NCBI GenBank assembly: GCA_016748015.1
Contig: JAAOMT010000295.1
Coordinates: 130,604 to 194,603, forward strand
Origin: Geosiphon pyriformis
Lineage: Eukaryota > Glomeromycota > Glomeromycetes > Archaeosporales > Geosiphonaceae
Length of the DNA: 64,000 nucleotides
Reading direction: 5' to 3'
In this document: piece after piece, positions 1-11,904 of the stretch
Numbering within the stretch: the first letter of the stretch is position 1
How the letters are laid out: each line of letters opens with the position of its first letter
Position numbers and translations under genes: made by a program
Notes under the pieces: generated by a model
The model's database searches: none
What the model was told of the DNA's origin: nothing
Seen by the model: the letters and a program-made list of their open reading frames with translations, nothing else

Positions 1-1641
1 CCCAAAGGAATGAAAAAATTTTGAGTTACATTCTACAACCCCAATAATTACCCTATTGTCTTATTAAACAAAGTAGAAATTAGAATTATACACAGCAATA
101 TCTTTTAAAATAAAAACCCTCAAATTGTCTCTAATTTTATTGAAATTGTAAGGCATACTCTACTCCCAAATCCAAATATTATTCCCACTACTGAAAACTA
201 CCACTTTTTGGAAAAAAAACTCTCTCGAATCAACATGGGTTCCTTAGAACCTCAACAACAAAGACAATTGAAACAATTGATAGCTGAATTTGCAGATATA
301 TTTGCAAAAGACAACAATAATCTGGGAAAAACAGATATAGTTCAACATCAAATCCATACAGAAAATGCTCCACCAAAACATCAGCAAGCTTACAGAGTGC
401 CATCTGCCAGCCACCAATTCATCAAAAAAGAAGTCCAGAGAATGCTTAATAACGGATTAATTTAACCATCAAGAAGTTCTTGGGCCTTATCAGTAGTCCT
501 TGTCAAAAAGAAAAATAGAAAAATCAGATTTTGTGTTGACTATTGCCAATTGAACAGTATGACAATTGAAGATGTCTATTCTCTTCTAAGAATTGATAAC
601 ATGTTAGATGCTCTAGGAAAAGCCAAGTTCTTCTCAACTTTAGACTTGGAAAGTAGATACTGACAAGTCGAAATGGATCTAAAAGACTGACCCAAAACAG
701 CATTCACTATCCAAGGAGAAAACTATGAGTTTAATGTTATGTCTTTTAGACTCTGCAATGCACCAGCAACATTCTAACGACTTATAGATGTTGTATATGA
801 AGGACTCTTATGGCAATCAGTAGTTGTTTATCTTGATAACACTAATGTGTACTCACCAAGCTTCAAAGCCCATTTTATTCATTTGCGAGAAGTTTTTCAA
901 CAATTACGGAAAGCAGAATTGAAGTTGAATATTGAGAAATATCACTTTGGAAAAACAAGCTTAATCTTTCTTAGACACATTGTTAGCAAAGATGGAGTCA
1001 AACCAAACCCTGGAACAATTAGTGTTGTCAAAAACTTCCAAACTTCCAAAAATACTACAGAGCTATAAGGATTTGTAGAATTAGCCTTCTATTATCAAAA
1101 ATTCATCAAAGGATTCTCAGAAATTGCCAAACCACTCAATTATCTCACCAATAAAAATGTGCCATACAAATAGACTGAAAAACAACAAAAAGCATTTGAA
1201 ACCCTCAAAACAAAGCTGACAATAGTCCCAGTTTTTGCTTACCCAGACTTCAACAAACGATTTTAACTAGCCACTGATGCTTTACACATAACATTTGGGG
1301 CCATCTTATCACAAGTAGATGAAAATGGGCAAGAACAAGTCATCACTTATGCTAATAGAACACTCAAACTAACAAAACTAAAATACAGCTCAACTGAATT
1401 AGAAGCTGTTGCAGTTATTTGGGCTCTTAAACATTTTCAACAATATCTGAAGAATGAAAAAGAATTTGACATAATAACAAACAACATTGGTTTCAAATGG
1501 CTCAATAAAAAGAAAATTGAACAAAGTGCCAAACAGTCTTGATGGAATAACTTCCTAGCAGACTACAGATATATTGTACACCACAAACCAGGAAAACTAC
1601 ATACCAATGTTGATAGCTTCTCAAGAATGAGACAAGATTAA
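1..1641 (+). pseudogene. Element A pol: reverse transcriptase and RNase H, broken
   Basis: Frame 1 reads through the region before RT (1-230), RT (about 280-1000) and RNase H (about 1180-1640). Landmarks are the LDLES block at about 640, CNAPATF at about 757 and the catalytic box near 826-843, which reads YLDN where the family has YLDD. RNase H keeps the first Asp (ATDA) and Glu (ELEAVAV), but the later Asp has become Asn (ITNN). About ten in-frame stops occur, for example at 106-108; most are explained by CAA to TAA, TGG to TGA/TAG or CGA to TGA. The last stop, at 1639-1641 after RMRQD, is shared by position with the other three Ty3 copies and may be genuine. The protein cannot be functional as it stands. 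Confidence 0.88.
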
Positions 1642-1698
1642 TACTAACAACAATTCTACTACAATTTACCAACTTACCAACAAAATAACCAAACAAGA

Positions 1699-3084
1699 AT
1701 GGATCTCAGAAATTACAGCAATCTTAAAAATTATTTGGAGACCCTTACCATGCCAGAAAACTGGTCTCCAAGTAAAAAACATTGTTTACAACACCAATCA
1801 AAACAATATTTCATACACCAGAACAAAATCTATTATAAAAATCACAGAAACCCAAACCAACAATTCAGATTAGTACAAGAGAATGAAAAAGAAACAATTT
1901 TATACAATATGCACACAGATCCGTTTTCAGCACACTTGGGAAGAGATGGAACAATTCAAAGAACTCTTGAACATTATTTTTGGCTTCACATGCAAAAAAA
2001 CATTCGACAATATGTAGAATCTTGTGATAGTTGTCAAAGAAGAGGAGGAACTCACCCCACAGAATCTTTAAATCCAATCAAAGTTGGACAACTTTTTGAC
2101 AGAGTTGGAATTGATTTAGTCAGACCATTACCTATCACAACCCAAGGAAATTGCTATATTGCAGTAGCAGTAAATTATCTTATCAAATGGCCTAAAGCTA
2201 GAGCCATCCAAAGAGCAGATGCAAAATCAGTAGCAAATTTCATCTATGAAGACATTATTTGTAGACATAAATGCCCAATTGAACTTTTATCTAATCAAGG
2301 AACACATTTTGTGAACAACTTGATACAAAAAATTTGTGAATGGTTCAATGTCAAAAGACCTCTATCATCACCTTATCACTCTCAAACAAATAAACTTGTA
2401 GAACATTTCAACAGAATATTGTGTAAATCTCTAGCCAAAGTCTTAACAGACTTTGAGCAGAAATGAAATATCTTTATTCCATCAGTGTTATTAGCATACA
2501 GAACACTAAAACAAGATACTATAAAACACACACTATTTGATCTTACTTATGAAAGGACAGCAATATTACCAATTAATTTTACAGTGGAAACATACCTAGT
2601 GCAACCAATCAATAAAGAAAACTTTAAAAAAACACTCCAAAGAAGGGCCTATACTCTTTTTAGTACACTGGAAGGAAAAAGAAAAATAGCAGCAACTCAT
2701 ATTGAACATTTCCAAGCTCAACAAAAAGAAAGACATGACAACAAATTACCATCTATTACCAACGAATTTAAAGTTAGAAATAAAGTTTTCTTACACAGAA
2801 CTAAGGCTGAAAAACAATGGAGTGGAAAATTTGAAAACAAATGGGATAAACCATTTTATATTCACGAAATTCTAGGCAATGAATCATACAAGTTAAGACT
2901 TGATAACAAAATACTAGCAAAAGTTGCATATGGAGACAGATTAAAACACTATTATTCCAGAAACAATCCTAAAACATTAATTCCACAAATTGGTACACAT
3001 TTTTTTTTAATTAATCCTGAAGATATTCCCCGAAATTTAAAACCAATAATTATAATAGAACAACAACCAAACTTGAACACTTAA
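1699..3084 (+). pseudogene. Element A integrase, one internal stop and a lost catalytic Asp
   Basis: Exactly the same length (1386 bp) as the integrase frame of element D, with no indels. It begins with ATG 57 nt after the stop that ends the RNase H frame. The order is an HHCC zinc-binding domain (two His near 1915-1940, then SCDSCQ near 2023-2040), a DDE core and a C-terminal GPF-like module (WDKPFYI, near 2845). In the core the first Asp is present (IDLVR), the second is Asn (SNQGTHF where D has SDQGTHF) and the Glu is present (KLVE). One in-frame TGA lies at 2464-2466. Loss of the second core Asp alone should abolish strand transfer. Confidence 0.9.
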
Positions 3085-3230
3085 ATTTTACAATAATTCT
3101 CTAATAAAAACACAAAAACAAAAATAGTAAATAATTACAAAAAACACCCAAACCCAAAAACAAATAAAAACTCCATATCCAAAAAATAATTTTTTTTATT
3201 CTCTCTTTTCATAAATTAGTCAATTTTATC

Positions 3231-3938
3231 ATGATTATTCCTCGAAATATTCAACAAATATCCCAAAAGTTAATGTTAGCCTTGAAAACACTTCTTGACT
3301 TATCTATAATGATTAATGGAAGTTAAATTAATTACATTCAGAAAAAAACCACAGTGCCAGTAGCAAATCATTCACAGAACTATCACCCCTATAGAAAAAA
3401 AACAAGAAGTCACTCTGAAAATAAGTTACCAAGACTTTTGAAGCAAGCACTAGAAGAAAATCTTTTAATTGCTCTTATTAACATTCCACCAAATGCTACA
3501 ATGCAACAAAAACTTTTACTACTTCTCAATGAACAGAACAATAAACACACTCTTATCTATAAATACTTTCACATTGGAAAGACACTTTATGAACAAAAAC
3601 TGGAACTTGAAGCAACAAATCTTACTCCTGAAGCTATACAAAAACAAATCCACAATGAATTCAAAACAGCAGCTGAACCAACAAACATTCGCTACAAACT
3701 TAGAACAGCTTTTAGACTCTATGATTTGTTTAATACTTGTGAAAATATTCTACAAAATCCAATACTGCAATCAATAAAAGTCCAATACATTGGCAAACTT
3801 ACAGAACTGAAATTTCAACAATTTTGAGACCAGATTACTTCAATTATTTTGGATCACTATCTCAATATTACAAATAGTGCTTGAACTTTAATGGAGCTTA
3901 GTCTTGAAAAGAAAATTATGTTACCAATAGAATTTTAG
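3231..3938 (+). pseudogene. Element A ORF3, unknown protein downstream of integrase, broken
   Basis: The frame opens with ATG 146 nt after the integrase stop and ends 20 nt inside the 3' LTR. Its length (708 bp) equals that of the intact ORF3 of element D, to which it is closely similar throughout. Three in-frame stops break it: a TAA just upstream of the YIQKK stretch, a TGA after KFQQF, and a TGA in the C-terminal part where D has Trp. It is rich in Lys, Gln, Asn and Leu, with no signal peptide, no membrane segment and no Cys cluster. I do not recognise the family. It occupies the place where env or accessory genes sit in some LTR elements, but nothing in it looks like an envelope protein. 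Confidence 0.78.
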
Positions 3939-4931
3939 CTATTAATTAGCATGAAATTACTCTTATAATTCCTATAATTAATTAGTATATTAATATCATT
4001 TCAAATTATCATTTATTATTTAATCAATTATCACATATCATGATTCAATTAAAATAATCTAATTAGTATAACAGAAAGTAGGATGATCAAATTACACAAT
4101 ACTCTGAACTTTGTAACATTCTAAAATTCGCCGAAATTTACAGAAATTCGCCGAAATTTATAAGAAATTTGCCGAAATTTATAGAAATTCGCTGAAATTA
4201 TGAATAGTTCACCCAAATTAATCAATAGTTTAGCGAAATAACTTGTAGTTCATCAAAATATATCTTTAGTTTGCTGAAAGTAGAGCAAAAAAAAAAAGTG
4301 CAAGTTCATAGACTAGTACTACAACAAGTTGTATAAAAGAAGAGCTTTTCTCTTCAAGAAAATGTATCTTACTTTAGATTTATCACTTAGAATCATTCCT
4401 ATATACACAAAAAGAAATAAATATCAAATAATTTGAAAAACCAAATTCTTTAATTATTGTACTTGGAAAATTTTCAAAACCCAACTAACATTTTGAAATT
4501 GATTAGCTACCAATTTCAGTAAACTGTTAGTGACTCCAGGCTTGGATAGAAAACGTTTCCCTTAATAAAATCCTATTTCTTTTATATTTCTTTTATTTTT
4601 ATTTTTATTTTCTTATTATAATCATTAAAGTAGCCTACAGACGAGATTCCTATAGAAGAGTTGACTTTTACAGCAAAATAACTACACATTTTTAGTAAGC
4701 TTCCAGACGAGCAATTTCTGGGAAAGAGTTGACATTTACTACAATATAACTACATAAAGTAACTGGCAAGGAATTTGCCATTCCACTTATAAGCTCAGCA
4801 GTTCAAATTATAGGAGATAATTTGAAGATAAATTCAGTTATTGGAGGTTCAAATACTTCTAGAAAATGTAAATTTGCAACCAACAGACAGTTACAACATT
4901 CAAAAAAAGAGACCAAAAACCTCCAGTAACA
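3919..4931 (+). repeat. 3' LTR of element A (1013 bp)
   Basis: It starts TGTTAC and ends GTAACA, so the termini are a 6-bp inverted repeat obeying the TG...CA rule. It is the same length as the 5' LTR of D (48791-49803). The U3 part carries an array of about 20-bp units related to AAATTCGCCGAAATTT (4120-4280). A TATA box follows at 4332-4339, and AATAAATA near 4425 could serve as polyadenylation signal. A purine-rich tract ending AAAATTA (3907-3918) precedes it as the plus-strand primer site. Confidence 0.93.
4332..4339 (+). promoter_or_regulatory. LTR TATA box, element A
   Basis: TATAAAAG, followed by the AAGAGCTTTTCTCTT hairpin-like stretch that is conserved in all four LTR copies of this family. 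The same box lies at 43401-43408, 49203-49210 and 58104-58111. Transcription start is expected some 25-35 bp downstream; this is inferred, not seen. Confidence 0.6.
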
Positions 4932-6174
4932 ATGGTAGCACAATTGCATTTAGTATATCACATTCAAGAGCCGAATGTCCAAAATGCCCACACTTTTTAC
5001 AACAAACCAAATCCATTCTGGCCCAAGAAAGTTTCACCCCATTAAAGATAGGCTCCATGTGAAAAGCAAATTCTAAATCATTATCAGAGGCAAAACCAAC
5101 TACCATACAGTAAATCTTATTACCAGTTTCCAAGGATCTGTTTATAATGCATGTTTTCCCACCAGCTCTTTCCAAAAGATTGCCCAAATCATGAGCAGTT
5201 GTTCTCACAGGTAGAGTAAACAGAAGTGCTCTGAACCAATCCTTAGATGCCCAAGTCTCATGATCCCCCACTGCTTTGGCTACACGTACAGAGTCTTTAC
5301 CAGAAAAAACCACTTTAAGACCAATGAATCAGCTTGGTTCATTTTAGCAAACTTCACTAGTCTTTTGTTACAATCTAATTAATTGAATTTTGATCGACTT
5401 AATTTCCCCAAATTCAGATACTGCAGTGACAATCATATTTTTAGATGTATTCATAAGAATTTCCTTGATTATTACAGCCTGATCTGACCTTATTTCTTGT
5501 TTCTTAAGATCGCTGTTTATGATGATTTCTTTTTCTCTGATCAATGATGCAGTCTTAATCATGCTCACCTCAGAAGTAAACGTAGATCAAATAATCCCCT
5601 CAAATTTTGAGGGGGTAGTGGCCCCCCCAAAACTATTAACTAATGAAAAAATTTTTCTAATTAATTGGGTTTTTGCCATCATTGATTTTTCTTCCACAGT
5701 ACTAAGATTGATATTAAGAGTGAAGGATTTTTTGGCAAACACTTCAACCTGAGTCTTAATAATTTTTGGGTCAATTTATTTCTTTTTCAGAGAGATTGGA
5801 AGGTGAAAAGAAAGAGAGATATCTTCATCATCATCTATAACAAAATTAGGAAAACCAAAAGGGGAACTGAAAATGGCACTAGTATTAACATGCTTGGCTT
5901 TAGGAGTGTTGACAGCTGAATTCAAAAGAGACCTAACATTAATGCCAGTCATGTTAGCACCTTTTTCATCAAACACACTATCCACATTAGAGAACACATT
6001 GTCACTAAGCTCAGACTTGTTCAGAGAGATATTTTTTTTGTCACCTAAGTGTTTGACATTCCCAAACACAACTTTCTTTTTCTGGGAGAAAGAGCTACCA
6101 ACAAGACCATGAAAAGCACTCTTTGGTGTCTTTTTTTTAGACATATTTTTACCAAAAACAGCTTCCAGGTCCAT
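4932..6174 (-). pseudogene. LINE ORF1 (RNA-binding, CCHC knuckle), interrupted by element A
   Basis: Three collinear pieces read on the minus strand: N-terminal 5776-6174, middle 5368-5568, C-terminal about 4932-5313. Together they give a basic Ser/Lys-rich N-terminus, an RRM-like segment (ALLFTLP then a KIYCMVVGF strand) and a zinc knuckle of pattern C-x2-C-x4-H-x4-C (CKKCGHFGHSALEC) at about 4960-5001. This arrangement is typical of fungal LINE ORF1 nucleic-acid chaperones. Coding stops abruptly at the LTR boundary at 4931, so the rest of the LINE should lie left of element A, outside the window. Stops and frame changes between the pieces make it a relic. The ATG at 6174 is preceded by an A-rich leader. 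Confidence 0.85.
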
Positions 6175-6239
6175 GAAAAATGGGTTATTAGAAAGAAAAA
6201 TTGTGAAATACTAACAAAAAAAAAAAAATAAATAAAAAC

Positions 6240-9200
6240 TTCTTTTTCAGAAAATATGCTTTTTGAAAATTTGTGGAAGTAAGAGAGAAAGAAGTTTTTT
6301 TATTTCAAATTAATATTTACCAAATTTTTTTTATTGATTATTAATTTTTTAGCTTGATTAAGACTAAATTTGAAGATAAATATCAAATAAATAATTTCAT
6401 AAAATTTTAAAGAAATTAAAGATCTTTTAAAATTATCTATTTAATAAAATAACTTTTTAATAAGTTTTAATTTATTATTTAAATTTTTTTCTGAAATAAT
6501 TAATATATTAATATCTAATGCAAAAGATTTTACTAGTTTAAAAACTTTTTTTTTTAACTAATAAAAAAATTTATATATGTATATTTACAAAAATTGGAGA
6601 AAAAAATTTAATATATTGTTATTATTTTTATTATTAATAACAAAAAAGTATAATAATTTTAATATATTATAAGTCATAATATGAGTTTAATATAGTATTG
6701 TATCATTTATATTTTTGTTATTTTTTATATTATTTAAGTTTATATATTAAGTTTTTTTAATTAATAAGTTGTTTAAATCATTAATATTTAAAGTTTTACT
6801 AATACTATTTATCTTATTATCTATTTTGCTTCTTTATAATTTGTATAAATTATAACTTAAAATGTCCAAAATATTTAAAACTATAAAATTAGTAAATATT
6901 TCAACTATAATAACAAAAATACTAAGCTTTTTTGCTTTTTTACTAGTACTTCTATATATAAATATAACTGATTTTTTTTGACTTTAAAACAGAATTCTAT
7001 ACCAGTATTTTTTTGTTTAAAGCTTTAGCAAAAAAACTGTTAGTTTTATAATTTCAAAAGAATTAATATTAGTAAAAATATTTATAAAAAAAAAAGATAA
7101 AAAGATAGCAAAACAAAATATTCAGTATAATTTTTTATTTTTATTGTAATAAAAAAATCTAAAAAAATAATAATTTTCTATTAAATAAACAAAAATTTTA
7201 AAATATTGTGTAATTTAATAATTATTAGTTACTTAAATTTTTAATTATTAAAATTATTAAAATTAATTAAACGAAATTCAAAATTTTAATAATAGTTATT
7301 TTAAATTTTTAAATATAAAACTTTATTTTAAAGTAATACATAATTAATTAAGTTAACTTTATTTATATATTTATATAATAATTCATCTGGTTTTTTTGGT
7401 TATTTAAGCAGTATTATTAAAAATTTTAATAATATTATTAATATTGTTTTGTTATTAATTTTATTGTTAATAAAAGTAAATAAATCTTTGATAAACTAAT
7501 TTATTTTCAAAGTATTTTTTATATTTTAAATTATTGTTGCTATTAAGTTTATAATAAAATGACCAATTTTATACTAATTACTTTGTAATAAAAGTTAATA
7601 CAAATTTGGAATTATTTAAGTAATTACTAAAATTAATAGCTAATTAATTTCAAAATATTAGTCGTAATTATGAATTTTTAACCAATAATATTTCAAAAAA
7701 AGTTTGGTTTTTCAAAGTAAATTTATTAAATTAATTTGTAGTAACTAATTTGCTTGCTAAAAAAATAATTTTAAATTAAAATAATTCTAATAAAGATATA
7801 TTTTTTTGAAAAAAAAAGCTTTTTTTTATAAAATTAGTTATAATACTATTTTATAATTTTGTATTTTTTTTGTTAATAAATTAAAAATATATTTTGTAAA
7901 CTACAAATTATTTTTACAAACTATTAATTATAGTTATTAAATATTTTATTAAACTTTTAAATATTTTAATGAATTTTTGAATGTTTTATAATTTAAAATA
8001 TTGTATTATCTGATTATTATAATTAATTATATTTGTGTTTTATTCAAATTAAATTATTAATTAAATAATAATATTTAATAATTTGGCAAAATAATATATA
8101 CTAATTAACAATAAGAATTATAAAGTAATTTTATATTAATTAATAATTTAAATTTTTATTAATAATTAATTTTTTTCTCAAAATTGAACTTTGTTAAAGT
8201 TTAAATACTATTTGTAATTTTCAGATAATAATATAAATTATTAAAATAATTTGGTCTGAAAATTATTAAAATATTAGTTTTATAAACTTTTTAATATATT
8301 AAATCTTTAAAAATTGTAAAATTGAGTTTTATAAAACATTTTTGCAAATATAAAATAAGTTATATAGTCTTAAAACTGCTTTAATTTTGTAATAAATATT
8401 TGTTAATTTAGCTGTTGTCTTAAATTTGTTGTGTATTTGTTTTTAAATAACTTTTGAGATAAAATTTATTGTATTAAGTTTCAGTTTTCTTTTGTAAAAT
8501 ATATTTTTTAATATAAAAATATCTATAAATTAAAATGTATTTATAGTTTTATTTATTAAAATACTATTAAAGTTTTTGTTAAAATATGTTATTTAAAAAA
8601 TATTAATAAAAATAAACAAAATGTTTTCTTTTAAAACTTGTTTTAAAAATTCTGATAATAAAATTTCAAAATAACTTTTTATGTTTTTTTATAAGAGTAA
8701 TAGTTTTATGAATTTATTATTAAAATTATAATAAATTTTGTCTGAGTATAATTAATTTGAAAAATAGTTTCAAAACTAATATTGGTTTTTAGAATATTTA
8801 TTAAATGTTTTAAAAATAGTTATTATTAAAAGTATAAAAAAAATTTTAAAATATAAAAAAGAAAAAAAAAATTATTTTTTAATATGTTATTTTTATATAT
8901 ATTTGGTTTAAAGAATTTTGTATTTATTTTTAATTATTTTTAATATTTTTTTAAAGAAATATAAAGAATAAAATATAATGTAAAATAAAATATTAAATGT
9001 TTAAATTTGAAGATTATTTGATAATAACTATTAGTTTTAAGTTTTAAAAAATATTTTTTGAGTTAATTAGAAGAAATTATATACAAATTTATGAAATTAA
9101 AAATTTGGAATTAATTGAATAGTAGTATTTTAGTCTTTTATTATGTGTAATTTTTTTTAAAATTTTTTTATTAAATTTTAACTTATAAGATTTATTTTCT

Positions 9201-9895
9201 AAAATTTTATATATATAAAATAATTTATTTATTTATAATTAAATTTTTTACTTTATTATTTTTTAGTTTTAGTTTTATATAAGAGAACTTTATTTCTATC
9301 TTTAAATTTATTGATGGCAGATAAAAATTTATTATTATGTTATTTTTTTTATTAAGTTTAAAAATATTTAATATAAATAAATATAATTTATTATTTTTCT
9401 TTTAAAATATTAAAAAAAGTATAAGCTTTTTACTAAAATGTTTTTTAGAAGTTTTTCTTTGTAATTGATTGAACTAAATAGGTTTTTATTAAAAAATTAA
9501 TTAATAATATTGCTGTTTTTTCATATATTAGATTAAATAGTATGTGTTTTATTGTATTTTGTTTTAGTATTCTATATATTAATAATATTAATAGAATAAA
9601 AATATTCTATTTTGCTTAAAATTAGTTGAAATTTTAACTAATAATTTATAAAGTATTTTATGTTTTATAAGTTTATTTGTTTAAGAATAGTAAAATAAAA
9701 ATAAAAATTTTTATATTAAATTATTTACAAATTTTTTGTATTAAAATATTTATAAAATATGTTTTTAATTAAACATTTATATTTACAAATAATGTTTTTA
9801 TAGATAAAATTTGTTATTAATTTTGTATCTGTTTTTTAAATAACTTTTGTTTTAAACTATTTTGTAAAATAATCTACAATAACTACAATATATTA
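6240..9895. other. AT-rich spacer without recognisable genes
   Basis: Almost pure A/T with many homopolymer runs. No frame has a convincing protein on either strand. The only structure I can support is the block at 7425-8165, repeated at 18530-19420. Confidence 0.75.
7425..8165 (+). repeat. Dispersed AT-rich repeat, copy 1
   Basis: It aligns in the same orientation with 18530-19420. Shared blocks in the same order include TTTATTTTCAAA, AATTACTTTGTA, CAAAATATTAGTCGTAATTA, AATTCTAATAAAGATATAT and AATTAATTATATTTGTGT. The agreement over some 700 bp in a fixed order is too long for chance even in AT-rich DNA. No coding or terminal structure is seen, so the type of element is unknown. Confidence 0.7.
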
Positions 9896-10038
9896 GTTTT
9901 TTTTTTTTTTTTATTACACGTTTTACAAGTGAAGCCCAACTGCTATCTAATACAAAGAACCAAACTAAGTGGAACCAACTAAATACAGCTTATGCACAAA
10001 CTACATATGACCAACCACTTGGACCAGACAAAGCAACA

Positions 10039-10734
10039 CTATATATTTATGACAACAAAAGCATCATCACTTAAACCAGAAAAAAAATAACACAATTTGT
10101 GCCTACCAAATTTAACAGCAAAAGATTCTATAACACCAAGCATATAGATAACACCAGCTGACAATGTAAAAACTACATTGCTGGACAAGCCAGAAACCAC
10201 ACCATTATCCTCAACCAAGTCAGTCTTTTTCATCTCCACTTTATGCTTGGTTCTAATAGTCTATATTCGAGTGCACTGCAACTCTATCACAAATCTGATG
10301 AATTCTACTAGGATCTGAGTAGCTTTCTTTCTTCCCTCAAAAACTGAAATAGCTTTGACATACCAATCTTTCATTACAAAACCCTTGTACACTGCTGTAT
10401 AAAGATCCACATCCAAAGAACATGATAAGAGTGAGAGCAAAATAGCAGACAGAAACAAACTTGTAAGACCAAACATTAACATCCATTTTTCAGCAGCTTC
10501 AACCAAAATGTTCCCATGGAGACCAGAGTTACCAAAACAAGCAAAAACATGATCAGAAAACTCTACTTCACCACACAGCAAACACAAAACACCAGAATAA
10601 CTTCCGTTATACAACCTCTTTTTAACTACAACTGGCAGCCACCTATATACAGTCTTCATCAAATATGTGCATAAATTAGCTGACTTCCTACTAGTAAATT
10701 CAGAAAACATGTGTGAATCAGGATGCCAAACCAT
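10039..10734 (-). pseudogene. LINE-1 C-terminal Cys/His domain and tail
   Basis: Two pieces (10261-10734 and 10039-10239). The first has CLLCGEVEFSDHVFAC, that is C-x2-C followed by H-x3-C, the zinc-finger-like motif found at the end of many LINE polyproteins. The second ends FSGLSDDAFVVINI and stop. Counterparts are 31116-31712 in LINE-2 and 16386-17034 in LINE-3. Confidence 0.72.
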
Positions 10735-11055
10735 TGCAGTAGCATCCCAATCTATTTCCTTAATTATAACATTTAGAACTATACCAAAATCTGGACCAGT
10801 CTTCCAATGGGCACAGCATATTAACTGGTATAAGTCTTAAGCAAAATGACAAACATTGCCAGATATGGCAGTTTTTTCAGCAACTAGAAACCTCTTTCAA
10901 ATATTAATTGGCAAAGAAAGAGATAAGGAAGTAGCCTCATTAGCCAGTGCGTCAGCTCTTATATTGCTCAACACATCTGAATGTTCTTTAACTTTCATTT
11001 ACTTAATTGAAATATTTTTGTTTTTAAGAAGATTGACAATTTGCAATTTTTTAAT

Positions 11056-11325
11056 TCAACATTGGTTATAAAAGTCAGGTATAGTCAAAGAAGCCTCGGA
11101 AATGCAAGCATCAATTGCAGATTGACTATCTGAGTATAAAACCACTGAGTAAGAAGATAGAACACACTCCAAAGCCAACACCACAGCTTGCAGTTCAGCT
11201 AAAGTAGAGGACAAAAGTCCAGCAACCTTAACCCCAATGCTCATGTTTGCAGTCAGAAAGTATACAGCTGTTCCATCTACCACCCCAACAGAACCAGTAC
11301 ATCTTAAAGACCTGTCTATATACAT
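11056..11325 (-). pseudogene. LINE-1 RNase H
   Basis: Shows three RNase H1 catalytic positions: Asp in YIDRSL (usually DGS; the Gly is now Arg), Glu in LAELQAVVLALE and Asp in YSDSQSAID. The domain degrades template RNA in LINEs that carry it. Flanking stops separate it from the connection and C-terminal parts. The same domain can be traced in LINE-2 (32196-32648) and LINE-3 (15639-15911). Confidence 0.83.
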
Positions 11326-11340
11326 CTCAATACAATCAGA

Positions 11341-11904
11341 TTACACCTCCAGCAGACTATTACAAACTTTAGAAAACCTATCAGAATCCAAAACACTTAG
11401 CACATTCTTCTCAGTAGCAGTAGCAGCTCTGACCCCCAAAGAAATATAATCGTTCATAAAATCAGATGTCAAAAAAAACCAGTAAGACACAGGGCCCCTT
11501 GGGTTCAATTGCTTCCAATGCTGAAATGTTTTCCAGTCTATCACCTTTTTTTTCTTGTTAAGAATTCTGTCACCAAAAGCAACACCAAAACACTTCAATA
11601 AAAAAACGGATTTGTAATACAAAGACTGACCCAGAATGCCAGACATCGAGAAATTGCCAAATCCATGAAAGACACAAGGTAAATTGTTTGCTAAGGATAA
11701 TTCATTCTCCAAAAAAATCTTCACCACTCCTGCCAAGAAATTGTTAACAGGATTAACATGTAACTTAACAGAAAATTGCAAAGAATTCAAAGGAGACCAT
11801 CCCAGAATTTGCAAATCCAAAAATTTATGATCAAATAAATGTCTAAAAATGCTGTGGCCATTAGAAAATGAAATCAGTGATGCCAGTTTTCTTTCAGACT
11901 GCAC
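11341..11904 (-). pseudogene. LINE-1 connection region between RT and RNase H
   Basis: Open frame of 187 codons. It contains the segment ending WKQLNPRGPVSYWF that also occurs, mutated, in LINE-2 (near 32560-32590) and LINE-3 (near 15600). It probably folds as thumb and connection. No catalytic motif. It ends in a stop a few codons before the RNase H frame. Confidence 0.65.

Larger units (their letters stand above)
1..4931 (+). mobile_element. Ty3/gypsy LTR retrotransposon A, 3' part (enters from the left edge)
   Basis: The segment aligns with element D from 53821 to its 3' end, in the same order: the region before RT, RT, RNase H, integrase, ORF3, 3' LTR. Its 5' LTR, Gag and protease would lie left of the window. 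The element is inserted in a minus-strand LINE ORF1 that resumes directly after the LTR at 4932. The four bases after the LTR are ATGG, the same tetranucleotide that flanks element D; the left duplicate cannot be seen. Pol is broken by many in-frame stops but shows no frame change from 208 to 3084, so decay is mainly by point mutation. Confidence 0.93.

Noticed and set aside
4120-4285. Regularly spaced short repeats as a possible CRISPR array
   Set aside because: A eukaryotic LTR; the units are tandem and diverged without unique spacers, and occur at the same place in four LTRs.
6240-9895. Mitochondrial DNA insertion suggested by the extreme A/T content
   Set aside because: No mitochondrial gene or rRNA sequence is recognisable, and a diverged part of the block is repeated elsewhere in the nuclear window.
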